A stretch of 14,295 bases of DNA from JAYFNU01 sp964622315. GTDB taxonomy: Bacteria; Bacillota; Clostridia; Oscillospirales; Ruminococcaceae. The number at the start of each line of letters is the position of its first letter. Position 1 is the stretch's first letter. A model generated the notes under the pieces. It ran no database searches, had not been told where the DNA came from, and was given only the letters and a program-made list of their open reading frames with translations. The stretch lies in NCBI GenBank assembly GCA_964622315.1, contig CAZUOY010000047.1, forward strand, positions 1 through 14,295. Reading direction: 5' to 3'. Below are positions 6,391 through 13,993 of this stretch, one piece after another. The position numbers were made by a program, and so were the translations under genes.

Positions 6391-7372
6391 AGATATTATA
6401 TATGTTGGTCTTATAGGACGAGAGGTTGTTCTTAATCCACGCTATTGTCTCGGCAAGCCCCGCTCTGAGGTCGTATTTCGGCGACCAGTCGGTGAGCGAT
6501 TTAATTTTGGTGTTGTCGCCTAAGAGACGGTTGACCTCGCTCTTTTCGGGACGAAGGCGTTGCTCGTCGCAGATAATCTTAGCGCTCGGGTTAATCTGTT
6601 CGATAAGCTCCGACGCAAGCTCACCTATTGAAATCTCAACACCGGTAGCTATATTGACCTCCTCGCCTATCGCCTTCTCGCATGCGGCGAGCGCCATAAA
6701 GCCCGCGGCGGTGTCCTTGACGTAGTTGAAGTCGCGCGTCGGGGTAAGCGAGCCGAGCTTAATCTCCTCTTTTCCCGCGAGTAATTGGGAAATAATTGTT
6801 GGGATAACGGCGCGGGCGGACTGGCGAGGCCCATAGGTGTTAAAGGGGCGCACTATTGTGACGGGGGTTTTGAAGGAGCGATAAAAGCTCTCGGCTATCC
6901 TGTCAGCGCCTATCTTTGTCGCGGAATAGGGCGACTGACCCTGATAGGGGTGCTTCTCGTCTATCGGGACGTACTGCGCCGTGCCGTAAACCTCGCTTGT
7001 GGAGGTGACGAGCACCCGCTTTGTTTCAAGCGCGTTCGCCGCTTGAAGAACGTTTAGCGTGCCCTTGATATTTGTATCGACATAGCTGTCGGGTGAATGG
7101 TAGCTAAAGGGAATGGCGATAAGGGCGGCAAGGTGAAAAACAGTGTCAATCCCCTTCATGGCCTCCCGAACGCCGTTCGGGTCGCGAATATCGCCGCTGA
7201 AAACATCAATTTCGTTCTTTACTTCGTCGGGCAAGCTGTCGAGCCAGCCCCAGGAATTAAAGGAATTATAGTAACAAAAGGCGCGCACGGATTTTCCCGA
7301 CTTCACAAGCTCCTCGGTAAGGTGGCTTCCAATAAAGCCGTCTGCGCCCGTAACAAGTACTTTTTCGCTCAT
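6389..7372 (-). CDS. legB: LegB-type GDP/UDP-N-acetylglucosamine 4,6-dehydratase
   Basis: This 327-residue extended short-chain dehydrogenase carries out the first committed step, turning an NDP-N-acetylglucosamine into the 4-keto-6-deoxy sugar with bound NAD+. The nucleotide-binding GADGFIGSH motif is at 9-17. The active site is TSTSEVYG (123-130), with Ser-Glu in place of the usual Asp-Glu pair, together with Tyr149-x3-Lys153. RPFNTYGPRQ and the late TRDFNYV are typical of the dehydratase/epimerase family, and the STSEVYGTA form is typical of LegB. The start is ATG 7372 with GAGGTG 5 nt upstream. A farther GTG at 7402 lies in the operator palindrome and ahead of the predicted transcription start. 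It is the first gene of the leftward operon legB-legC-ptmE-cysK-cysE. Confidence 0.9.
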   Translation of the reverse strand: MSEKVLVTGADGFIGSHLTEELVKSGKSVRAFCYYNSFNSWGWLDSLPDEVKNEIDVFSGDIRDPNGVREAMKGIDTVFHLAALIAIPFSYHSPDSYVDTNIKGTLNVLQAANALETKRVLVTSTSEVYGTAQYVPIDEKHPYQGQSPYSATKIGADRIAESFYRSFKTPVTIVRPFNTYGPRQSARAVIPTIISQLLAGKEEIKLGSLTPTRDFNYVKDTAAGFMALAACEKAIGEEVNIATGVEISIGELASELIEQINPSAKIICDEQRLRPEKSEVNRLLGDNTKIKSLTDWSPKYDLRAGLAETIAWIKNNLSSYKTNIYNI

Positions 7373-7377
7373 TTTAA

Positions 7378-7383
7378 CACCTC
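7378..7383 (-). promoter_or_regulatory. Ribosome binding site setting the legB start
   Basis: GAGGTG on the minus strand is 5 nt before ATG 7372, supporting the 327-residue protein over a longer GTG-initiated version. Confidence 0.65.
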
Positions 7384-7392
7384 GAAAATTAT

Positions 7393-7404
7393 AAGTGTAC
7401 ACTT
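7393..7404. promoter_or_regulatory. 12-bp perfect palindrome, candidate operator
   Basis: AAGTGTACACTT reads identically on both strands. It sits directly downstream of the leftward -10 box (7411-7406) and covers the predicted legB transcription start, a usual site for a repressor dimer. The regulator is not in the window, and I do not recognise the site as that of a known family. AT-rich flanks make a chance palindrome possible. Confidence 0.45.
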
Positions 7405-7405
7405 T

Positions 7406-7434
7406 ATAATAATATAAAATACATTGAATTACAA
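7406..7434 (-). promoter_or_regulatory. Promoter for the leftward legB operon
   Basis: On the minus strand, TTGTAA (7434-7429) and TATTAT (7411-7406) are 17 bp apart. The predicted start is near 7399, giving a leader of about 27 nt before legB. Confidence 0.6.
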
Positions 7435-7442
7435 TAAAAACA

Positions 7443-7471
7443 TTGAGAGACGCCGCGTTTGGTGGTATTAT
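7443..7471 (+). promoter_or_regulatory. Promoter for the rightward neuC operon
   Basis: TTGAGA (7443-7448) and TATTAT (7466-7471) are 17 bp apart. The predicted start is near 7478. Its -35 box is only 8 bp from the -35 box of the leftward promoter, so the two are back to back. Confidence 0.6.
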
Positions 7472-7520
7472 TAGAATGATTTAATATGGGCGCTTATACC
7501 GAAAGAAATGGAGAAAGCCT

Positions 7521-8690
7521 ATGTCGGATAAACCGGTAATAGCTGTTGTAACGGGAACAAGAGCCGAGTTCGGTCTGCTCTTTCCCGTAATAAAAAGAAT
7601 ATCCGAGGACGGCGGTCTTTCGCTCTCCTTAATTGTTACGGGCTCGCATCTTTGCCCCGCGTTTGGCGAGACGGTAAAGGAGATAGAGAAGGCGGCGGTG
7701 CCGATAGCGAAAAGGATAGATATCCTTCCGAACGCAGACAAAACTCCGGCGACCGAGGCGGCGGCGATTGCCCTTCGAGAGTTTTCGCTTTATTTTAAAG
7801 AGACGAAGCCCGATATTGTTCTTCTGCTCGGCGACCGATACGAGATTTTCGCGGCGGCAACCGCGGCGGCGATGTGCGACATACCTCTTGCCCACATAAG
7901 CGGAGGGGAAACCACAGAAGGCGCGAAGGACGAGTTCTTCCGTCACTGTATAACAAAGATGAGCGCACTGCATTTCGCCGCGACAGAGGTTTATCGCAAA
8001 CGGATTATCCAGCTCGGCGAGCAGCCCGAAAACGTCTATTTTGCGGGTTCACTCGGCGCTGAAAACATAATGACGTTGCCCGTGATACCCAAGAAAGAGC
8101 TTTCTGAGGATATCGGCTTTGACGTTGAGCGCGACTTTCTCCTTTGCACCTATCACCCCGAAACCCTCTGCGGCGTTGAGCCGAGAGCGGGCGTAAGAGA
8201 GCTTCTCGCCGCGATTGAAGCGGTGGGCTTGCCCGTGCTGTTCACGGCGGCTAACGCCGACGACGGCGGCGCGGAGATAAACGAGGAGATAAGGAGCTAC
8301 TGCGAAAAAAGCAGGAACGCAAAGCTTGTTAACAGTCTCGGCGTGGTGCGTTATCTTTCGGTTATGCGGTACTGCCGTGCGGTGGCGGGCAACTCCTCAA
8401 GCGCGATAGTGGAAAGCCCGACGCTAAAAAAGCCCGCGGTGAATATAGGCGCACGGCAGACGGGCAGAATAAAGGGAGATAACAATATCGACTGTGATAC
8501 CGAGCGCGGCGCGATAGAAGCGGCGATTAGGAAGGCGGTTTCAGACGAATTTCAAAGAAGTGTCGAAAATATGGTCAGTCCCTTTGGAAAGGGCGGCGCG
8601 AGCGGGATAATTGTCGGCGTTATTAAAGAACGGCTGTCATCGCTCAGCGCAAAAAAGACATTTTATGATATAGATTTCGAGGTGAAATAG
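7521..8690 (+). CDS. neuC: Hydrolysing NDP-N-acetylglucosamine 2-epimerase, NeuC/LegG family
   Basis: This 389-residue GT-B-fold enzyme inverts C2 of a sugar nucleotide and releases NDP, giving a free mannosamine-type sugar. Motifs include GTRAEFGLL (12-20), LGDRYEIFAAA (103-113), HISGGETTEGAKDE (125-138) with RHCITK after it, YHPET at 211-215 and GNSSSAIVESP (290-300), then NIGARQTGR. The GGE-TEGA form and the arrangement mark the hydrolysing NeuC/LegG branch rather than the reversible WecB type. With LegB and LegC encoded next door, the likely substrate is a 2,4-diamino-trideoxy NDP-sugar (the LegG reaction) rather than plain UDP-GlcNAc, but this is inference. GGAG lies 7 nt before the ATG. 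First gene of the rightward operon; the next start codon directly follows its stop. Confidence 0.88.
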   Translation: MSDKPVIAVVTGTRAEFGLLFPVIKRISEDGGLSLSLIVTGSHLCPAFGETVKEIEKAAVPIAKRIDILPNADKTPATEAAAIALREFSLYFKETKPDIVLLLGDRYEIFAAATAAAMCDIPLAHISGGETTEGAKDEFFRHCITKMSALHFAATEVYRKRIIQLGEQPENVYFAGSLGAENIMTLPVIPKKELSEDIGFDVERDFLLCTYHPETLCGVEPRAGVRELLAAIEAVGLPVLFTAANADDGGAEINEEIRSYCEKSRNAKLVNSLGVVRYLSVMRYCRAVAGNSSSAIVESPTLKKPAVNIGARQTGRIKGDNNIDCDTERGAIEAAIRKAVSDEFQRSVENMVSPFGKGGASGIIVGVIKERLSSLSAKKTFYDIDFEVK

Positions 8691-9677
8691 ATGAGAGGTT
8701 TAGTTGTCGGCTTAGGTTCAATGGGCAAGCGCAGAATACGCCTGATGAAGGGCTTTTTTAAAGACGTTGAGCTTTGCGGCGTGGATTTCAGCGAGGCACG
8801 GCGCAAGGAGGCGAGCTCGCTTTTCTCGGTAGAGTGTTATTCTTCGATTGACGAGGCAGTTAAGGCGTTTTCGCCCGACACGGCGTTCGTCTGCACAAGT
8901 CCGCTCTCTCACGCGGCAATAATCAAGGAGCTTTTGTCCTATTCGCTCAACGTGTTTACCGAAATAAATCTTGTAAGCGACGGCTACAATGAAAACGTAC
9001 AAACTGCTAAGGAAAAAGGGGTAACGCTCTTTCTCTCCTCCACCCCGCTCTACCGACGCGAGACGCAGTATATCGAAAAAGCGGTCAGTGAAACAAGCGG
9101 CGCACTATGCTACCGCTACCACGTCGGTCAGTATCTTCCCGACTGGCACCCGTGGGAGAATTACAAAGATTTCTTCGTCGGCGACAGGCGCACGAACGGC
9201 TGCAGAGAGATTTTCGCGATAGAGCTTCCGTGGCTTGAGAGCGCATTTGGAAGGGTGATTAAGGCTGAAAGCACCCCGCTCAGACAGACGGCGCTGAATA
9301 TTGATTACCCCGACAGCTTCCTTGTTACCCTAACCCATGAGAGCGGCGCGGCAGGTCAGTTCGCCGTGAACGTTGTTTCCCGCAAGGCGGTGCGCGATTT
9401 TGAGTTAATAGGCGAAAACCTTTATCTTAAATGGAACGGCACGCCGAAGGGTTTATATGTTTACGACTTTGACAAGAAGGAAGACCGCTACATCGACACC
9501 TACGAAAGCGTGACCAAGGACAGCCGATACGCCGAGAACATAATTGAAAACGCCTATGTGGACGAACTTGCGGCGTTCTTCGATATCCTTAACGGCAAGG
9601 ACGTGCGCCGTCACAGCTTTGAAAGCGACGCAAGACTGCTCGGCATAATCGACGAGATAGAGGAGGCGGCAAGATGA
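8691..9677 (+). CDS. Gfo/Idh/MocA-family protein lacking the usual catalytic residues
   Basis: This 328-residue protein has the N-terminal Rossmann motif GLGSMG (7-12) and the C-terminal alpha/beta domain of NAD(P)-dependent Gfo/Idh sugar oxidoreductases. Two family hallmarks are changed. The EKP motif that carries the catalytic Lys reads EIN (91-93). By my alignment with the next protein, the catalytic His position is Ile177 within REIFAIELPWL. YLPDWHPWENY (148-158) is shared in part with the next protein (YLPEW), so the two are probably related by duplication. Possible roles are a non-catalytic subunit of a hetero-oligomer, or a divergent enzyme acting on a nonulosonate intermediate. It starts directly after neuC, with GAGGTGA as ribosome site, and overlaps the next gene by 4 nt. 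Fold assignment is firm; function is open. Confidence 0.8.
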   Translation: MRGLVVGLGSMGKRRIRLMKGFFKDVELCGVDFSEARRKEASSLFSVECYSSIDEAVKAFSPDTAFVCTSPLSHAAIIKELLSYSLNVFTEINLVSDGYNENVQTAKEKGVTLFLSSTPLYRRETQYIEKAVSETSGALCYRYHVGQYLPDWHPWENYKDFFVGDRRTNGCREIFAIELPWLESAFGRVIKAESTPLRQTALNIDYPDSFLVTLTHESGAAGQFAVNVVSRKAVRDFELIGENLYLKWNGTPKGLYVYDFDKKEDRYIDTYESVTKDSRYAENIIENAYVDELAAFFDILNGKDVRRHSFESDARLLGIIDEIEEAAR

Positions 9678-10600
9678 GGGTGCTTTTCTGCGGGCTCGGC
9701 TCGATAGGCTCACGCCATATTAAGAACCTTTCGGTGGTATTGAGTGAGAGAAAGATAGACTTTACGATAGACGCGGTTCGCGCGACCGACCGTCCGCTCA
9801 GGGACGGTGTTGAGCCTTTGCTGAACAAAACCTTTAAAAGAATAGAGGATATAGAGGGCGGGTACGACATAGCGTTCGTCACCAACCCTACGGCTTTGCA
9901 CGAAGAAACCGTAAAGGCGCTTTCGTCGGTTACTCGGGATATGTTTATTGAAAAGCCCGTTTTCAAAGAAACAACAACAGACATTTCCGCGCTTGGACTT
10001 AAAAAGGACGGCGTTTACTATGTTGCGTGTCCCCTCAGACACACGCCGGTAATAAGGCGGCTTCACGAATACTGCGAAAAAGAGAAGCCCGTCGCGGCGA
10101 GGGCGATATGCTCGTCCTACCTTCCCGAATGGCGCAAGGGCACAGACTATCGCGAATGCTACAGCGCAAAGAAGGAGCTTGGCGGCGGCGTTGTTTTAGA
10201 CCTTATCCACGAGTGGGATTATCTTTCGTGGCTTCTCGGTTTTCCCGAAAAGGTCAGTATGCTTTCCGGCAAGCGCTCGTCACTGGAGATTACGAGCGAC
10301 GACATAGCCGTTTACGCCGCCGATTTCGGAAAGACACTTCTCACCTTACAGCTTGACTATATCGGCGCGGTGCCCCAGCGAAGCTGTGAGCTGTTCTTTG
10401 ACGGCGAGGTGGTGAAGGGCGACATACTCAACCACGCGGTGCTGTTTTTAAACAAGGGCGCGGTGGAGGAGTACCCCGCCGAGGACTTCTACATAAACGA
10501 GATGAATTATTTTATAGACTGCGTGCTGGAGCGAAAGCACGACAATATGAACACCGTCGAGAACGCCCTTCGGGTGCTTCGAACGGCGACGGAGGAATAG
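9674..10600 (+). CDS. Gfo/Idh/MocA-family NAD(P)-dependent oxidoreductase
   Basis: This 308-residue oxidoreductase has the dinucleotide motif GLGSIG (7-12), the EKP motif with catalytic Lys94 (93-95) and GGGVVLDLIHEWDYL with the likely catalytic His179. All expected residues are present, unlike in its upstream neighbour. It probably oxidises or reduces a sugar hydroxyl at a CMP- or NDP-sugar or free-sugar stage of the surrounding pathway, but the substrate cannot be read from sequence. The ATG overlaps the upstream stop in ATGA, so the pair is translationally coupled and probably made in equal amounts. NeuA follows one base after its stop codon. Related enzymes occur in other surface-glycan clusters with NeuA homologues. 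Confidence 0.85.
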   Translation: MRVLFCGLGSIGSRHIKNLSVVLSERKIDFTIDAVRATDRPLRDGVEPLLNKTFKRIEDIEGGYDIAFVTNPTALHEETVKALSSVTRDMFIEKPVFKETTTDISALGLKKDGVYYVACPLRHTPVIRRLHEYCEKEKPVAARAICSSYLPEWRKGTDYRECYSAKKELGGGVVLDLIHEWDYLSWLLGFPEKVSMLSGKRSSLEITSDDIAVYAADFGKTLLTLQLDYIGAVPQRSCELFFDGEVVKGDILNHAVLFLNKGAVEEYPAEDFYINEMNYFIDCVLERKHDNMNTVENALRVLRTATEE

Positions 10601-10601
10601 T

Positions 10602-11375
10602 ATGAATATCCTTGTTACCATCTGCGCGCGCGCGGGCTCCAAGGGGGTAAAGTCAAAGAATATGCGCGACTATCTCGGCGTGCCGATAAGCTGGTACACC
10701 ATTTCGGGTTATCTGCTCTTTTTGGAGCGGTTCGCGCACGAACTCGGCGAGTTTACCCTTGCTTGCAACACAGACGCGAGCGAGCTTTTCGCGCAACTTG
10801 ACAAAACAAAGGCGGAATATATCCGCGTACCGAGAAAGCCCGAGCTTGCCACCGACACGGCATCTAAGATAGACGTTATTCGAGACACCCTTCGCGAGGC
10901 GGAGAAGGCGACGGGCAAAAAGTATAACATAGTGGTGGATATGGACCTCACAAGCCCGCTGAGGCGTGTTGAGGATATAAGAAATATCATCTCAACGCTT
11001 CAGAGCAATCCGGACGCGGAGGTTGCGCTTTCGGTAACCGAGGCGAGGCGAAACCCATACTTTAATCAGCTTGTTGTCGGGGAAAACGGCTTTCTGCGCA
11101 CGGCTATAGTCAGCGATTTCGTTGCGCGTCAGCAAGCGCCCGAGGTTTTTGACGCGAACGCCTCGCTTTACGCCTACCGCCCCGCCTTTCTTCTTGGCAC
11201 AAACACGATAATCAACAAAGCGAAGCTGGTCGGCTCGGTTATGCCCGACACGGCTGTGCTCGACATAGACAGCGAGCGGGATTTTGAGTTAATCTCGCTT
11301 CTCGGCGAGTATTTCTTCAAAAGCGATTCCGCTTACGGCGAGATACGCGATAATATTAAAAACATTCTGCGATAG
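10602..11375 (+). CDS. neuA: CMP-nonulosonate cytidylyltransferase (NeuA/LegF family)
   Basis: This 257-residue enzyme activates a sialic- or legionaminic-type acid with CTP to give the CMP-sugar. The CTP-binding motif ARAGSKGVKSKN is at 9-20, the mid-domain MDLTSPLR at 114-121, and EARRNPYFNQ (148-157) and ARQQAPEVFDANAS (175-188) match the NeuA substrate region (RQ-x-P). DIDSERDF (221-228) holds the metal-binding aspartates. The length is that of the catalytic domain alone, without a C-terminal hydrolase or acetylesterase. The ATG is preceded by GGAGGA. The Asp-x-Asp and RQ motifs favour nonulosonic acid over Kdo. Which acid is used cannot be decided, since the synthase that makes it is not in the window. 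Confidence 0.88.
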   Translation: MNILVTICARAGSKGVKSKNMRDYLGVPISWYTISGYLLFLERFAHELGEFTLACNTDASELFAQLDKTKAEYIRVPRKPELATDTASKIDVIRDTLREAEKATGKKYNIVVDMDLTSPLRRVEDIRNIISTLQSNPDAEVALSVTEARRNPYFNQLVVGENGFLRTAIVSDFVARQQAPEVFDANASLYAYRPAFLLGTNTIINKAKLVGSVMPDTAVLDIDSERDFELISLLGEYFFKSDSAYGEIRDNIKNILR

Positions 11376-11390
11376 AAACGGAGAGACACC

Positions 11391-12743
11391 GTGGCGCTTG
11401 ATTTTTTATTCTTATATGAACATATAATGCGCGAGTTTGAGAACAACGCGCTTATTATGGCTGAGCTTGAGCGGCGCGGCTACAGCTGCGAGCTTTTTCA
11501 GCTTATGGACAGAAAGAGGCTGAAGTATCTGCTTTGGAAGAAGCCGAGGGTAATAGTGCCCTCCGCCATGTATGACAACGAAACACTCAACAGCTTCGTT
11601 TATAACAACGTCGGAAAGCTTAACAAGGTTGTAAACCTTCACTGGGAGGAGGTACTTTCCCGCGAGCAGGAGGAAAGCGATTTTTACTCCTTTAACGGCA
11701 ATGCGCGTAAATGCACCCATATCTGCTGGGGGGAGAAGGCAAAGGAGCGGATAGTCAGAAAGGGCGTGCCCGAAAACAACGCCGTTGTGACAGGCGCGGT
11801 TCAGCTTGATTTTCTCTACCCTATGTTCGACGGATATTTTAAGCCGCGAGAGGAGCTCGCGCGTGAGTTTTCGCTTGATACTGACAAGCGCTGGCTTTGC
11901 TACGTAAGCTCTTTTTCCTGTGCGTTTATGGACGACAAGGAGGTCGAGGAGCTTAACGCCATGACCGACCTTGATTTTTCCGGCTTCCGCGACGTCGGCG
12001 CGCGGTCAATGAACGTGACGCTTGAATGGTTCGACAAACTTCTTTCAGAGCCGAACTATAAGGACGTTGAGCTTATTTACCGTCCGCACCCCTGTGAGTG
12101 GCAGAGTCCGCCGCTCGCCGAGATGAAGAAGAAGCACAGTAATTTCCACGTAATAAGCGACTATTCCGTTAAGCAGTGGGTAAAATGCTCGGATATAATC
12201 CTTACATGGATGAGCACCTCGATAGCGGAGATTTACTTTGCGAAGAAGTCCTGTATCGTTCTTCGGCCCGAGCCGCTTTTCGACGACTACGACCCCGTCA
12301 CCTATGAAGGGGTGAACGCCGCTGACAGTTATGAAAAGATGAAGGCGGCGCTTTCGGCTGAGAGAATTCCCTTCCCGATAGATGAGGAGGGCTTAAAAAG
12401 CCACTACGACGTGGATTACAGCTACCCCGCCTATATGCGAATATGCGACCTGCTTGAGTGGACGATAAAGAATCCACCGCGCGACCTTCCGTTCAGCGAG
12501 GGCTACAAGCCTCACTTCAATCTGTTGAAATTCATAGCGCTTTTCTGCTTCAAGGTGATGAATGTGCTTTGCATTGACCCCAACTGGTTCTTCTTCCTCG
12601 GAAAAAAATTCACCGCAAGCGTTAAGCGGTATATGGGCTATTACGGCAAGGCACGGCTGTCGAGAAGACAGATACGCGAAAAGGTGGACGAGATGCGCGG
12701 CTATATCGACAGGGCAAATATACAAAAACGGGAGACAAAATGA
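11391..12743 (+). CDS. GT-B-like surface-carbohydrate transferase, candidate nonulosonate transferase
   Basis: I do not recognise a characterised orthologue for this 450-residue protein. The second half carries RPHP (231-234) followed by a SDII and STSIAE (275-280) region and ends that domain with VLRPEP. This is the pattern of GT-B-type enzymes that transfer from CMP- or CDP-activated donors, such as polysialyl/Kps transferases and glycerophosphotransferases. The N-terminal half (about 1-150) looks like the acceptor-binding Rossmann domain, with HWEE at 84-87. A hydrophobic/aromatic stretch at about 378-405 and a basic tail may attach it to the membrane. It lies between neuA and a flippase and shares ATGA with the latter. 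The GTG start has GGAGAG upstream. Inference: it transfers the CMP-sugar made by this cluster onto a lipid-linked acceptor or a glycan. Confidence 0.7.
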   Translation: MALDFLFLYEHIMREFENNALIMAELERRGYSCELFQLMDRKRLKYLLWKKPRVIVPSAMYDNETLNSFVYNNVGKLNKVVNLHWEEVLSREQEESDFYSFNGNARKCTHICWGEKAKERIVRKGVPENNAVVTGAVQLDFLYPMFDGYFKPREELAREFSLDTDKRWLCYVSSFSCAFMDDKEVEELNAMTDLDFSGFRDVGARSMNVTLEWFDKLLSEPNYKDVELIYRPHPCEWQSPPLAEMKKKHSNFHVISDYSVKQWVKCSDIILTWMSTSIAEIYFAKKSCIVLRPEPLFDDYDPVTYEGVNAADSYEKMKAALSAERIPFPIDEEGLKSHYDVDYSYPAYMRICDLLEWTIKNPPRDLPFSEGYKPHFNLLKFIALFCFKVMNVLCIDPNWFFFLGKKFTASVKRYMGYYGKARLSRRQIREKVDEMRGYIDRANIQKRETK

Positions 12744-13993
12744 ACGAAGCGAGAACCTTAAAACGAAACCTTCTTTATAACACCGTCGGCAACGTCGTTT
12801 ACTTTGCCTGCCAATGGCTTATAACGGGCTTCTTTATAAAGCGGCTTTCCGACGCGGCGGCTGGCGACTACAACGCGGGGCTTCTTGCCACGGCTATGGC
12901 TGCGACTAATATATTTTTGACCCTTGCGTCCTACGGCATGCGCACCTTTCAGGTGTCTGACATAAAGGACAAATACAAAAACGGCGATTACCTTTTAAGC
13001 AGAGCCGTTACCGTCACGGCGGCGATTGTTCTTTGCTTAGGCTACTGTTTCGTTATCGGCTACGGCGGCGAGCAGCTTTTGTGTGTAATGCTGTTTCTCG
13101 TATATAAACTGATTGAAGCTGTTACCGACGTTTTTCACGGCTTTTGCCAAAAGAACGAGCGTATGGATATTATCGGAATATCCTACGCGGTAAGGGGAAT
13201 TATCAGCGTGGCGGCGTTCTGCCTTGTTTTTTCGCTTACCAATAACCTCAATCTTTCGCTGTTGGTTATTACGCTTTTATGTCTTGCGTTCAGCGCGGTG
13301 TATGATATAGCGCTGACAAGACGTTTTTATCTGCCTGCCGAAAGGAGCAAGCACGGTGCTTGGCAGCTTCTTCTCGAATGTCTTCCGCTCGCGGTCTACG
13401 TCTTTCTTAACACGACGGCGGCGTCGGTGCCGAAGCTTGCGCTTGAGCGGATAATGGGCACCGAGGTAATGGGGGTATACAACCTCGTAAACTCCCCTGT
13501 GCTTATCCTTCAAGTGGGCGTAGCGTTTCTTTTTGCCCCGTTTATCACCGTCTTTTCGAACCGCCTTCACGATAAAGACCTGCGCGGTTTTCGCAAGCTC
13601 TCGTTAGTAATCACCCTTGGCGTTTTCGCCGTAGGGGCAGTTGGAATAGGCGGCGTTCTTCTACTTGGACGCTGGGGGCTTGACCTTCTTTACGGCGAGC
13701 AGGTTGCGGCGTGGAGCGGGCTTCTTGTGCCGCTTGTAATCTGCACGGTATTTACCTCGCTTACCCTTTTTTACTGTATGCTGTTGACCGTTCTTCGCGA
13801 GATGAAGGGATTAATATTTTCCACCGCCGCCGCAGTCTCGGTGAGCCTTGCGGTAAGTCCCGCGCTGATTAATGCGTACGGCATGTACGGCGCGAGTTAT
13901 GCGTGCCTTGCCTCGCTCGTCTTTGAAACGCTTGCGCTCGCGGCATTCGGACTTGCAAACCTCAAGAAAACGGAGAGAACCGACAAGAACTAA
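12740..13993 (+). CDS. Wzx-like polysaccharide flippase (MOP superfamily)
   Basis: The 417-residue protein is almost entirely hydrophobic, with about 12 predicted membrane helices. The N-terminal region (LLYNTVGNVVYFACQWLITG) and the LLATAMAATNIFLTLASYG helix pair resemble O-antigen/teichuronic-type flippases. It would move a lipid-linked sugar unit from the inner to the outer face of the cytoplasmic membrane. The ATG overlaps the transferase stop in ATGA. No polymerase (Wzy) or ligase gene is visible, so the exported unit may be short, or the partners lie outside the window. No catalytic motif exists to confirm the substrate. Confidence 0.85.
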   Translation: MNEARTLKRNLLYNTVGNVVYFACQWLITGFFIKRLSDAAAGDYNAGLLATAMAATNIFLTLASYGMRTFQVSDIKDKYKNGDYLLSRAVTVTAAIVLCLGYCFVIGYGGEQLLCVMLFLVYKLIEAVTDVFHGFCQKNERMDIIGISYAVRGIISVAAFCLVFSLTNNLNLSLLVITLLCLAFSAVYDIALTRRFYLPAERSKHGAWQLLLECLPLAVYVFLNTTAASVPKLALERIMGTEVMGVYNLVNSPVLILQVGVAFLFAPFITVFSNRLHDKDLRGFRKLSLVITLGVFAVGAVGIGGVLLLGRWGLDLLYGEQVAAWSGLLVPLVICTVFTSLTLFYCMLLTVLREMKGLIFSTAAAVSVSLAVSPALINAYGMYGASYACLASLVFETLALAAFGLANLKKTERTDKN

